Shown one piece after another: positions 44,796 to 52,207 of a DNA stretch of 64,000 nucleotides (within the stretch, counting starts at the first letter, position 1; each line of letters begins with the position of its first letter). The translations under genes and the position numbers were made by a program. This stretch comes from [Actinomadura] parvosata subsp. kistnae (GTDB lineage: Bacteria; Actinomycetota; Actinomycetes; Streptosporangiales; Streptosporangiaceae). The stretch spans positions 682,001 to 746,000 of the forward strand of contig NZ_OOHJ01000030.1 in assembly GCF_900323885.1 (NCBI RefSeq), read 5' to 3'. The notes under the pieces were generated by a model. That model was not told where the DNA came from, searched no databases, and saw only the letters and a program-made list of their open reading frames with translations.

Positions 44796-45932
44796 GTCCG
44801 GGCGTGGGCGCCGCCACCGCCGACCTCGCGTCCGGTGGCCGTTCCCCTCTACCAGACCTCGACCTTCGCCTTCGAGGACCCCGACGCCTGCGCGGAAGGG
44901 CTGCGTCATCCCGACCGCGGCTACTCGTACACCCGGCATTCCAACCCCACCACCAGGGCCCTGGAGACGGCCGTCGCCGATCTGGAAGGCGGCGTCGCGG
45001 CGCTCGCGACCGCCTCCGGCATGGGAGCGATCAACGCGGTGCTGCTGGCCCTGCTCCGTTCCGGTGACCACCTCATCGTGCAGCGGCGCGTGTACGGCGG
45101 CACCCAGAGCGTGCTCATGCGCCTGGCGGAGCGCTTCGGCGTCGCCGTCACGCGAATCTCGGGTGCGGACGCCGGTGAGCTGGCCGCCGCGGTCAGACCG
45201 GAGACCAGGCTCCTCTACCTGGAGACGATCGCCAATCCGACGACCGAGGTCGCCGACCTGCCCGCGCTGCTGGCGGCGGGCCGGGCGGCCGGGCTGGTCT
45301 GCGTGGTGGACAACACCTTCGCCACCCCGATGTTGTGCCGGCCGATCGAGTACGGCGCGGACGTGGTCGTGCATTCGGCCACCAAGTACCTGGGCGGCCA
45401 CGACGACGTGGTCGCGGGCTTGGCCGTCTTCGCCAGCCGTGACGTGCACGAGCGGGTGTGGCACCTCGCGGCGGACCTGGGTGCGGTGGTGGATCCGTTC
45501 GCGTCCTGGCTGGTTCTGCGCGGGCTGAAGACGCTCGCCCTGCGCGTGGAACGCCACTGCGAGAACGCCGGCCGCCTGGCGCACCTGCTGGAGGGGCATC
45601 CTCGGGTCGCCCACGTGCGCTGGCCGGGGCTGCCCAGCCATCCGAGCCACGCCGTGGCGCGGCGGATCCTCGACGGCTATGGCGGGGTGTTGTCGTTCGA
45701 GGTGGACGGCGACGTGCGCGCGTTCCTCGTCCGGCTGCGCTGCGCGGAGCTGGCGACGTCCCTGGGCGGCCCGCAGACTCTGGTGCTTCATCCGGCGACG
45801 ACCTCGCACCGGGAGCTCGACGAGGCTGAGCTTCGCGCCGCGGGGATCAGCCCTGGGACGCTCCGCGTCTCCGCCGGTCTGGAGCACCATGAGGATCTTC
45901 TGGCCGACTTCGCCCAGGCTCTCAAGGCGTAG
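44772..45932 (+). CDS. Cys/Met-metabolism PLP enzyme (cystathionine gamma-synthase/lyase type)
   Basis: A 386-residue fold-type I trans-sulfuration enzyme. SYTRHSNPTT and ASGMGAINAVL bind the cofactor phosphate, DNTFATPML holds the Asp that contacts the pyridine nitrogen, and HSATKYLGGH carries the PLP Lys. Family reactions include gamma-synthesis, gamma-elimination (methionine lyase) and sulfhydrylation. It is translationally coupled to the 2OG amino-acid hydroxylase. Its end overlaps the convergent regulator gene by 11 bp. Confidence 0.92.
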   Translation: MTHPQTRAVRAWAPPPPTSRPVAVPLYQTSTFAFEDPDACAEGLRHPDRGYSYTRHSNPTTRALETAVADLEGGVAALATASGMGAINAVLLALLRSGDHLIVQRRVYGGTQSVLMRLAERFGVAVTRISGADAGELAAAVRPETRLLYLETIANPTTEVADLPALLAAGRAAGLVCVVDNTFATPMLCRPIEYGADVVVHSATKYLGGHDDVVAGLAVFASRDVHERVWHLAADLGAVVDPFASWLVLRGLKTLALRVERHCENAGRLAHLLEGHPRVAHVRWPGLPSHPSHAVARRILDGYGGVLSFEVDGDVRAFLVRLRCAELATSLGGPQTLVLHPATTSHRELDEAELRAAGISPGTLRVSAGLEHHEDLLADFAQALKA

Positions 45933-46902
45933 CGGCCTCGTCCACGAGGGAGTCCCCCAGCGGGGTCCGCCGGTAGAGGACGCGATACCCGGCGCGCGAC
46001 CGGTCGAGCAGCCCGGCCTCGCGCAGCACCGCCAAGTGATCGCCCACGGTGCCGACGGACAGGCGCAGACCGGCCGCGAGCTGGCTCGTGGTGGCCGGCT
46101 CGCGCAGCTCGTCCAGCAGCCGGGCGCGGGTCCTGCCCATGAGCCTGGCCAGCGCGGACAGGCGGTCGCCTGTCGAGGGCTCGAAGGCGGAGCGGTGCCC
46201 GGCCGGGTAGACGAGGGTGCAGGGCCACGGCTCGTCGGCGTAGACGGCGAAACCGGGCCAGACGAAGGCGCTCGGCACGAGGAGCAGCCCACGTGGCGCG
46301 GTGAGCCGGTCGTCGGGAGCGCAGCGGGCCAGCTCAAGACCTCCTGCTCGCCACCGGATCCGCGGGTGCAGGTCGCCCAGGGTCTTGGCCCATCCGGCGC
46401 GCCCGAGCATCGCGGCGTGGGCGGTGACGTCCCGTTCGTAGGCGGAGCGGATACGGGGCCAGTGCGGAGCGAGCAGGCGGTCCCACGCGTGGGCGAGCGC
46501 GTCGGCGATCACCTCCACGATCTCCGCGCCGGCGAGCGTCGCGCGGATGCCGGCGTCCGTGACCGGGCGGGCTTCCAGGCAGGCCCTGATCTCCTCCCGG
46601 GCCAGCGCCAGCGGCGTGGCGCGGACGGCCGCCAGATCGTCGGCGAAGGTCTGGGCCATGCTGTGCGGCGGCGGGGTGATGAAGCCGGCGTGGTACGTGC
46701 CGCCCTGCAACGCGAGCAGCACGGCGCATCCGGCATGCTGCCGCAGCTCGTCGTAGGCGGGCGAAAGGCGGCGTACCCAGGTCTGGGCGGGGTATCCGCG
46801 GGACCTGCCGCTGAGCACCCGGAGCACGCCCATGAGCTCGAACAGCGGCGACACGGCGAAGCGGCTCGTGGCCAGCTCCTCCGACGACAGCTCTATCCGC
46901 AT
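45922..46902 (-). CDS. ArsR-type winged-helix regulator with DUF5937-like N terminus
   Basis: A 326-residue protein whose last 80 residues form a winged helix (TSQLAAGLRLSVGTVGDHLAVLREAGLL). The long N-terminal part, beginning MRIELSSEELATSRFAVSP, is typical of a common actinobacterial repressor group. It follows the MoaD-like gene after 51 bp in the same direction and may regulate the BNR-MoaD end of the operon or the dioxygenase-PLP pair it converges with. Confidence 0.82.
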   Translation of the reverse strand: MRIELSSEELATSRFAVSPLFELMGVLRVLSGRSRGYPAQTWVRRLSPAYDELRQHAGCAVLLALQGGTYHAGFITPPPHSMAQTFADDLAAVRATPLALAREEIRACLEARPVTDAGIRATLAGAEIVEVIADALAHAWDRLLAPHWPRIRSAYERDVTAHAAMLGRAGWAKTLGDLHPRIRWRAGGLELARCAPDDRLTAPRGLLLVPSAFVWPGFAVYADEPWPCTLVYPAGHRSAFEPSTGDRLSALARLMGRTRARLLDELREPATTSQLAAGLRLSVGTVGDHLAVLREAGLLDRSRAGYRVLYRRTPLGDSLVDEAATP

Positions 46903-46953
46903 GGCGTCCGCGCTCCTCAGGCTTTCCCCCGCCCGGCGTGCACCGTGGCCGGA

Positions 46954-47256
46954 TCAGCCGCCGGCCATGGCGCCGACGATGAGGAAGGGCTCCACCCCGG
47001 TGCGGATCATGCTGGGCAGCGGGCTGTCCGGCGGGTCGAAGGACACGTCCTCCCCGCAGGCGAAGAACTTGACGAGCGCTCTGCGCCGGCCCGTGCTCTG
47101 GTCGCGGATCGTCCCGCGCAGCATGGGGTAGCTCGCTTCGAGCGCGTCCAGCAGCAGGCGCTGGGTGGCTCCTTCTTCGCCGTCGAACTGCAGCGTCACT
47201 TCGCCGTTGACGCTCGCGAGGCGGCGCAGGTGAGTGGGGAGCACGACCCGGATCAT
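46954..47256 (-). CDS. MoaD/ThiS-like ubiquitin-fold protein ending in Gly-Gly
   Basis: A 100-residue beta-grasp protein. The C terminus GAMAGG ends in the Gly-Gly needed for adenylation and thiocarboxylate formation in sulfur carriers. The LRRLA and [11 protein letters not shown] segments fit a MoaD/ThiS fold. No E1-like adenylating enzyme is in the window. Its ATG overlaps the BNR-protein stop (ATGA). MoaD-like plus BNR-repeat pairs are, from memory, a recurring actinobacterial combination of unknown function. Confidence 0.85.
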   Translation of the reverse strand: MIRVVLPTHLRRLASVNGEVTLQFDGEEGATQRLLLDALEASYPMLRGTIRDQSTGRRRALVKFFACGEDVSFDPPDSPLPSMIRTGVEPFLIVGAMAGG

Positions 47257-48374
47257 GGCAGGGTCTGCGCTTCCACGGAGAGCACGGCGGGCAGGTGGGC
47301 GGCGACGGCCTCCCAGGAGTCGCCCTCGTCGGCCGAGGCGAACACCTGGCCCCCGGTCGTGCCGAAGTAGACGCCGCAGGGGTCGAGGGAGTCGACGGTC
47401 ATCGCGCCGCGGAGCACGTTGACGTAGCAGCGGTCCTCCGGAAGGCCCTTGGTGAGCGGCTCCCACTCGTGGCCGCCCGTGCGGCTGCGATAGACCCGCA
47501 GCTCGCCGTCGAGGGGATAGTGCTCCGACTCGCTCTTGATCGGCACGACGTAGACGGTGTCGGGCTCGTGCGCGTGGACCACGATGGGGAAGCCGAAGGC
47601 GGCGGGCAGGTCTCCGCTGATGTCCTCCCAGGAGTCGCCGCCGTCATCGCTACGGTCGACGTCCCAGTGCTTCTGCATGAAGAGCACGTCGGGACGCGAG
47701 GGATGCGTCGCCACCCGGTGCACGCAGTGGCCGACCTCGGCACGGGGGTCCGGCAGGTCCCGCGAGTACAGGCCGCGGTTTCTCGGTTCGAAGGTGATCC
47801 CGCCGTCGTCGGATCGGAACAGGCCCGCGGCGGAGACGGCGGCGAAGATCCGCTCCGGGCGGGTGGGGTCCAGGACGACGGTGTGCAGGCACAGCCCGCC
47901 GCCGCCCGGCTCCCAGGTCTGTGCCGACTCGTGCTCCCGCAGCGCCGTCAGCTCCGTCCAGGTGTGGCCGCCGTCCGACGTGCGGAACAGGGCCGCGTCC
48001 TCGACCCCCGCGTACACCGTGTCCGGGTCGGTCGGGGACGGCTGGAACTGCCACACCCGTGCGAACTCCCAGCGATGCGGGGTGGCGTCGCCCCAGTGCC
48101 AGCGGTGGGTGCCGGGCGGGCTCTGGTAGCCGAAGTCGTTGCCCACCGGACGCCAGGTCTCGCCGCCGTCGTCGGAGCGCTGGACCACCTGGCCGAACCA
48201 CCGCGTCGACTGGGAGGCGTACAACCGTCGCGGGTCGGCGGGCGAGCCCGTGATGTGGTAGATCTCCCAGCCCGGGAAGTGCGGGCCGGTGATGTCCCAC
48301 TGCCGGCGCGCGGCGTCCGAGGTCATCACGAAGGCGCCCTTGCGGGTGCCCACCAGCAGGCGTATCCGGCTCAT
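47253..48374 (-). CDS. BNR/WD40-YVTN-type beta-propeller protein
   Basis: A 373-residue propeller with repeated Asp-box motifs: [39 protein letters not shown] and SADEGDSW. There is no signal peptide. Related sequences are often called exo-alpha-sialidase, but the RIP motif and the catalytic Arg triad of sialidases were not recognised, so an enzyme activity is not claimed. Both ends overlap their neighbours as ATGA, so it is cotranslated with the hydroxylase and MoaD-like genes. Confidence 0.85.
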   Translation of the reverse strand: MSRIRLLVGTRKGAFVMTSDAARRQWDITGPHFPGWEIYHITGSPADPRRLYASQSTRWFGQVVQRSDDGGETWRPVGNDFGYQSPPGTHRWHWGDATPHRWEFARVWQFQPSPTDPDTVYAGVEDAALFRTSDGGHTWTELTALREHESAQTWEPGGGGLCLHTVVLDPTRPERIFAAVSAAGLFRSDDGGITFEPRNRGLYSRDLPDPRAEVGHCVHRVATHPSRPDVLFMQKHWDVDRSDDGGDSWEDISGDLPAAFGFPIVVHAHEPDTVYVVPIKSESEHYPLDGELRVYRSRTGGHEWEPLTKGLPEDRCYVNVLRGAMTVDSLDPCGVYFGTTGGQVFASADEGDSWEAVAAHLPAVLSVEAQTLP

Positions 48375-49399
48375 CGGGCTCCTCCCACGGGCGACAGGGC
48401 CTGGGCGTCCAAGGTCCGGGAGAACGTCCGGTCACCTGCTCGCGTGCGCAGGACCACCTGCGTGCTCCCGGCCTCGTCGTGCCGCACCTGAACGGTCCGC
48501 TCCCCCGTCCAGCCCGCGAACCGGAACTCGCCGGCGCCTCGGTGGACGAGCCCGTAGACAGGCTCGCCGTTCACGTACAGGCCGAGCCCGCCGGCGTGCC
48601 GGTCGACACTCGCCGGCACGCCGGGCTGATCCTCCAGGAACGCGCCTTCCGGCTCCTCCCACGAGCGGAACGACTCCGGCAGCGTGAAGCGGCACCGGAG
48701 CCTCTCCAGCGCGTCGCGGCCCAGCGGAGCCGCCTCCGGCTCGAAGATCGTGCTCCGGTGCACGGCCGCGCCGTGGAAGACGGGCGGGAAGAGGGCCAGC
48801 AGCGCGGGCGTGACCAGCGAGTCGATGACGAGGTGGACGCGCACGTCGGTGCCCGTGTTCTCGACCATGTGGCCGCGGGTGAAGTCGGCGTACCAGACGG
48901 TGCCCGGCGGCCAGCAGTGGACCTCGCCGGCGATCGTCAGCGTCGCCTCGGGCATCGTCACGATGGGGACGTGCAGCCGCACCGACCCCCAGGGCAGCCC
49001 GACCTTGGTGTCGCTGTGCAGCGGCGTACGCGCGCCGGGACCGAGCGCCATCAGCCGCACGGACGCCAGTCGCGCCGGGATCGCCTTCAGCACCTCGGCC
49101 AGATGGGGCAGCCGGGCCAGCCACGGGGTGTCGGCGAAGTCCGCCAGGTCCGGTCCCCCCGCGTCCCCCCGATCACCGTCGCCGCCGATGCTCCGCAGCG
49201 GCACGGTCCTCCAGTCGAGCTTCGTGGCGTAGTCGCCCAGCCCGTCGCCCGACACGATGCGGATCTCCTTCCAGGCCGTCGCCTTCACCTGGTCGAGGTC
49301 TTCGAGCAGGCGCGCGATGTCGAAGGAGAGGTCCAGCTGAGCGGTCGGCGGCAGTGTCGCCAGGATGGGCGCCTGTGGCCAGGGATCGACGGCTGACAT
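48371..49399 (-). CDS. Aspartyl/asparaginyl beta-hydroxylase-like 2OG oxygenase
   Basis: A 342-residue protein. Its central domain (about 100-200) has the cupin features of AspH-type oxygenases: HSDTKVG with His128, RGHMVEN with His177 as second iron ligand, and Arg187 in VRVHLVID for 2-oxoglutarate. The C-terminal 140 residues are of unknown fold. It lies 24 bp behind the P450 gene in the RiPP operon. The precursor MRYRH has no Asp or Asn, so Arg, His or a later intermediate may be the target, or a free amino acid (inference). Confidence 0.85.
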   Translation of the reverse strand: MSAVDPWPQAPILATLPPTAQLDLSFDIARLLEDLDQVKATAWKEIRIVSGDGLGDYATKLDWRTVPLRSIGGDGDRGDAGGPDLADFADTPWLARLPHLAEVLKAIPARLASVRLMALGPGARTPLHSDTKVGLPWGSVRLHVPIVTMPEATLTIAGEVHCWPPGTVWYADFTRGHMVENTGTDVRVHLVIDSLVTPALLALFPPVFHGAAVHRSTIFEPEAAPLGRDALERLRCRFTLPESFRSWEEPEGAFLEDQPGVPASVDRHAGGLGLYVNGEPVYGLVHRGAGEFRFAGWTGERTVQVRHDEAGSTQVVLRTRAGDRTFSRTLDAQALSPVGGAR

Positions 49400-49423
49400 G
49401 GGCTTACCTCCCGTACTGGCGCG

Positions 49424-50566
49424 TCAGCGTGGACGAGCTGTGACGAACATGTGGTTCAGGCCGCGCAGCGTGCCTGTGGGACGTTGCACCGGCGGCTCGG
49501 CGAGGGTGAGGCGGTAGCGCTCGGAGAGCTGGGTGAGCACCGGCATGTGCAGCGACTGGGCGAGGTGCGCGCCGATGCACGCGTGCACGCCCTTGCCGAA
49601 GCCCAGATGGGGGTTGGACTCCCGGGTGAAGTCGAGGTCGTCCGGCCGGCTGAAGACGGCCGGGTCCCGGTTCGCCGCGGCGGGCACGAGGAGGACCTCC
49701 GTGCCCCTGAGGATCTCCTTGCCGCCGAGCGTGACCGTCTCGGCGCAGCCGCGCGTGTCCACCTGCACGGCGCCGGAGTGGCGGATGAGCTCGTTGTAGA
49801 CCTGGTTGCTCACCTTGAGCGGCTCGTCGAGGTTGAGCAGGTTCCGTTCGACGAGGGTGCGGGTGATGCAGCTCAACGTGCTGCTGGAGGAGAGGAACCC
49901 GGCGACGAACATCTGCCGGAGGGCGTTGAGCACGTAACCCGTCAGCGGGCCCGTCCTGCCGAAGTCGACGTGCGCGAGCAGGCCGGTCGGAGGGGGGTTG
50001 ATCGCGTACGGCGCCAGGACGCTGGTGCAGTACCGGCGGGCCTCGACGCCCGGCTCCAGCAGATCCGGGTTGAGCCCGAAGTCCATGCTCAGCACCAGGC
50101 GGCGCTGGGCTTCGTGGAACTTGGCCTCGTCGCCGAAATGGGGGATGCCGAAGAACAGGCACATGCTCCTGAGCGCGAGCGGCTCGTTGAACTGCTTGAC
50201 GTAGTCGAAGCGCTCGAGGTTCACCTCGGCGAGCAGCTCGTCCGCGACCCTGGAGCAGTCCTCGATCCACGCGGGCATGTCGATGTTCCGCATGGCCTCG
50301 ATGAGCAGGTGCCGGACCTCGGTGTGCTCGGGGGCGTCCAGCGTCTGCAGCCCCAGGATGTCCTCCGGAGCCTCCTCGCCGATCTTCCGGTAGTCGTTGA
50401 TGAACGTCTCCGGGTCCCCGAGGATGCGGATGCAGTCGGCGTGCCTGGTGACGATCCAGGCGTTGAGCTGCTCGTGCCAGTGGACGGGGTCCTCGCGCTG
50501 CAGGTGCCGGTACACCGAGTAGGGGTCGGCGAGCATGCTCGGCGAGATGGGTGAGAAGATCTCCAC
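49424..50566 (-). CDS. Cytochrome P450, probable peptide biaryl crosslinking enzyme
   Basis: A 380-residue bacterial P450. The heme loop is FGKGVHACIG with axial Cys330. The I-helix reads FVAGFLSSSSTL, lacking the usual acidic residue-Thr pair, a feature also seen in P450s that form radical crosslinks rather than insert oxygen. GTG 50566 is preceded by CCCGGAG. It lies 17 bp after the ATP-grasp gene and downstream of the MRYRH gene. In biarylitide clusters the only dedicated enzyme is such a P450, which joins the Tyr and His side chains of M-R-Y-x-H. I infer the same role here. Confidence 0.85.
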   Translation of the reverse strand: MEIFSPISPSMLADPYSVYRHLQREDPVHWHEQLNAWIVTRHADCIRILGDPETFINDYRKIGEEAPEDILGLQTLDAPEHTEVRHLLIEAMRNIDMPAWIEDCSRVADELLAEVNLERFDYVKQFNEPLALRSMCLFFGIPHFGDEAKFHEAQRRLVLSMDFGLNPDLLEPGVEARRYCTSVLAPYAINPPPTGLLAHVDFGRTGPLTGYVLNALRQMFVAGFLSSSSTLSCITRTLVERNLLNLDEPLKVSNQVYNELIRHSGAVQVDTRGCAETVTLGGKEILRGTEVLLVPAAANRDPAVFSRPDDLDFTRESNPHLGFGKGVHACIGAHLAQSLHMPVLTQLSERYRLTLAEPPVQRPTGTLRGLNHMFVTARPR

Positions 50567-50583
50567 GTTTCGCTCCGGGAGTT

Positions 50584-51969
50584 TCAGACGACGAAGACGG
50601 GGCCGCAGCCGCCGTTCTTGACGCGGCGGCTCGGACGCCCGAACGGCGGGCTCTTGCGGACGATGGCCGCGGGCACGGCGGCGCCGACCGCGAAGTAGCC
50701 GTAGTCCACATATGTCGGCTCGCTGACCAGCGAACCGTCCTTGATGATGGAGGCCATGGTCGGGTGTGACCTCGCGATCCGCTGCACCATCCACGCCTCG
50801 CCGGCGGCCACGGCCTCGTCCAGCGCCGCCAGCCAGCGTGCGGAATCGGTCTCGCAGCCGATCGTCACGCCGCGGCCTCCGTACCCGGCGCCGGGCTTGA
50901 GCACCAGGGACTCGCGGTGGTCCGCGCACCACTTCAGCAGGTCCACGCGACGGCCGTCGACGTCGGCCGGGACGTCCTCGATGACCCGCGTCCACGGCAC
51001 GAACGTCGCGAGCACGTCCCGCAGCCGGGCCGGCAGCGTGCCCGCGTCCAGCTCCTCGGAGACGGTGGCGAGAATGGTCTTGTTGAGCGCGATGGCGTCG
51101 TCGAGATCGTCCACGATCACCACGCGTCCCGCGCGGCCCGCCTCCAGGATCGGCGCGAGCAAGGGGTAGTTGCCGATGGGGTCGGGCTCCTCACCGGCGA
51201 CCCGGTAGAGCAGGGAGCACCGTTCGCCCTTGTACGCCACCCCGCCGTCGCCGACGTCGAGGTCCTCGACGGCGGCCGCTTCGGCGCGCAGCCCGTGCCG
51301 CCGCAGCTCCTGGGAGAGACCGTGGCAGTCGTCGCACGGGCCCCCGAGATCCGCCTTGAACTCGATGACCAGGATGCGCGCCGCGGCCGGCGACTCCCCC
51401 GCTTCCACCAGCCGTTCCCGCAGGTAGGCGGCGAGCGTGGCGACCACGTCCGTGCGGTACGCATCCCGCTTGCGCAGGAAGTCGCCGATGATCAGCGACT
51501 GCTCGAAGAGCCGGCCCAGGATGTCGGCATCGGGCATGTAGCCGCAGGAGGAGCCGGCGTTGGGCTCCACCATGGTGAGGTCGTCGTCGTGGATGACCAC
51601 GTCGGGGCGGGCGATGGTCATCCAGCGCGGCCTGCGCGCCGGGTCGACGTAGCCGAACGTCGGCTCCTCCAGCCGCAGCGCCTGCGCCAGCCGGTGCCAG
51701 GATCCGCGCAGGCGGCCGTCGAAGATCAGGTCGAGCGCCTCCTGGAAGGCCCGATGGCAGCGCGCGAAGCGCTCGGCCACCTCTTTCGGCAGCAGCGCGG
51801 GGGGCACCGGCATGCGTTCGCCGACACAGCAGCTCAGGCGGCTGTCGCGGAGCCCGGACAACGCGTCGCCGGCGTCGTCGAAGTATTCCGCCAGCTCGGT
51901 GGCGTGCTCCCGCGCGTACGCCTGCATCTCGGAATTCAGCGCGTTGATTCGCTGCTCTAACGTCTGCAC
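50584..51969 (-). CDS. ATP-grasp ligase
   Basis: A 461-residue protein with the ATP-grasp nucleotide loop SLVLKPGAGYGGRGV in the last third, and NAGSSCGYMPDAD earlier, a layout reminiscent of glutathionylspermidine-synthase or circularly permuted ATP-grasp proteins. Such enzymes activate a carboxylate as acyl phosphate and join it to an amine or thiol. GTG 51969 follows GAGGAGAG; a longer in-frame reading to 52056 would overlap the hairpin. Being between precursor and P450, it could cap, extend or cyclise the peptide (inference). Confidence 0.83.
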   Translation of the reverse strand: MQTLEQRINALNSEMQAYAREHATELAEYFDDAGDALSGLRDSRLSCCVGERMPVPPALLPKEVAERFARCHRAFQEALDLIFDGRLRGSWHRLAQALRLEEPTFGYVDPARRPRWMTIARPDVVIHDDDLTMVEPNAGSSCGYMPDADILGRLFEQSLIIGDFLRKRDAYRTDVVATLAAYLRERLVEAGESPAAARILVIEFKADLGGPCDDCHGLSQELRRHGLRAEAAAVEDLDVGDGGVAYKGERCSLLYRVAGEEPDPIGNYPLLAPILEAGRAGRVVIVDDLDDAIALNKTILATVSEELDAGTLPARLRDVLATFVPWTRVIEDVPADVDGRRVDLLKWCADHRESLVLKPGAGYGGRGVTIGCETDSARWLAALDEAVAAGEAWMVQRIARSHPTMASIIKDGSLVSEPTYVDYGYFAVGAAVPAAIVRKSPPFGRPSRRVKNGGCGPVFVV

Positions 51970-52006
51970 CGGCTCTCCTCGACGGATCTCGTGCTTTTTA
52001 CGCCGT

Positions 52007-52044
52007 CCCCTGTCCGGCCGTGACACGCGCCCGGCGGACAGGGG
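52007..52044 (-). promoter_or_regulatory. Hairpin between precursor and ATP-grasp gene
   Basis: CCCCTGTCCG (52007-52016) and CGGACAGGGG (52035-52044) pair perfectly over 10 bp with an 18-base loop that can extend the stem. It lies about 40 bases after the MRYRH stop codon. No U-tract follows, so it may be an attenuating or mRNA-stabilising element that keeps precursor output above enzyme output, as in other RiPP operons. Confidence 0.6.
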
Positions 52045-52086
52045 GCGGCCGTTCATTTGTCAGGTCATTTTCCGGCGTGTCTCACT

Positions 52087-52104
52087 TCAGTGGCGGTAAC
52101 GCAT
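52087..52104 (-). CDS. Five-codon RiPP precursor gene, peptide MRYRH (biarylitide type)
   Basis: ATG CGT TAC CGC CAC TGA on the minus strand encodes Met-Arg-Tyr-Arg-His. A perfect Shine-Dalgarno AAGGAGG (52117-52111) stands six bases upstream. Known biarylitide precursors are 18-bp genes such as MRYYH, in which a P450 links Tyr-3 and His-5 and the N-terminal Met-Arg is removed. This peptide fits M-R-Y-x-H at every fixed position, with Arg as variable residue. Its operon contains a P450. No leader peptide is needed. Predicted product: a crosslinked Tyr-Arg-His tripeptide, possibly modified further. Gene too short for normal gene callers. Confidence 0.85.
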   Translation of the reverse strand: MRYRH

Positions 52105-52110
52105 GGTCCA

Positions 52111-52117
52111 CCTCCTT
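52111..52117 (-). promoter_or_regulatory. Perfect ribosome-binding site of the pentapeptide gene
   Basis: AAGGAGG read on the minus strand, with spacer TGGACC before ATG 52104. It is stronger than the sites of most neighbouring genes and is the main evidence that translation starts at this ATG rather than upstream in the same frame. Confidence 0.85.
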
Positions 52118-52147
52118 GACGGACAGCTAGCTGAGCGGGTGCGATTC

Positions 52148-52205
52148 CATTCCCAGGAAAAGCCGAACGGCAATCCGTATCGCTTTTCGGCTGTGCCGGG
52201 AAATG
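52148..52205 (-). promoter_or_regulatory. Long imperfect inverted repeat before the pentapeptide gene
   Basis: Arms 52148-52167 and 52186-52205 pair at 16 of 20 positions with an 18-base loop. The innermost AGCCGAA/TTCGGCT and outermost CATT/AATG match exactly. It begins two bases after the radical SAM stop and ends 43 bases before the precursor ATG. It may separate expression of the two genes by attenuation or RNA processing. Confidence 0.55.
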
Positions 52206-52207
52206 GC

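Noticed and set aside
47253-48374. Calling the BNR protein an exo-alpha-sialidase
   Set aside because: Asp boxes are present, but the RIP motif, catalytic Arg triad and a signal peptide were not recognised.
49424-50566. P450 as a glycopeptide (Oxy-type) crosslinker of an NRPS product
   Set aside because: No NRPS module or X domain is in the window, whereas a matching M-R-Y-x-H precursor is.
52007-52044. Intrinsic terminator after the pentapeptide gene
   Set aside because: The perfect stem lacks a following U-tract in the direction of transcription, so it is listed only as a hairpin.
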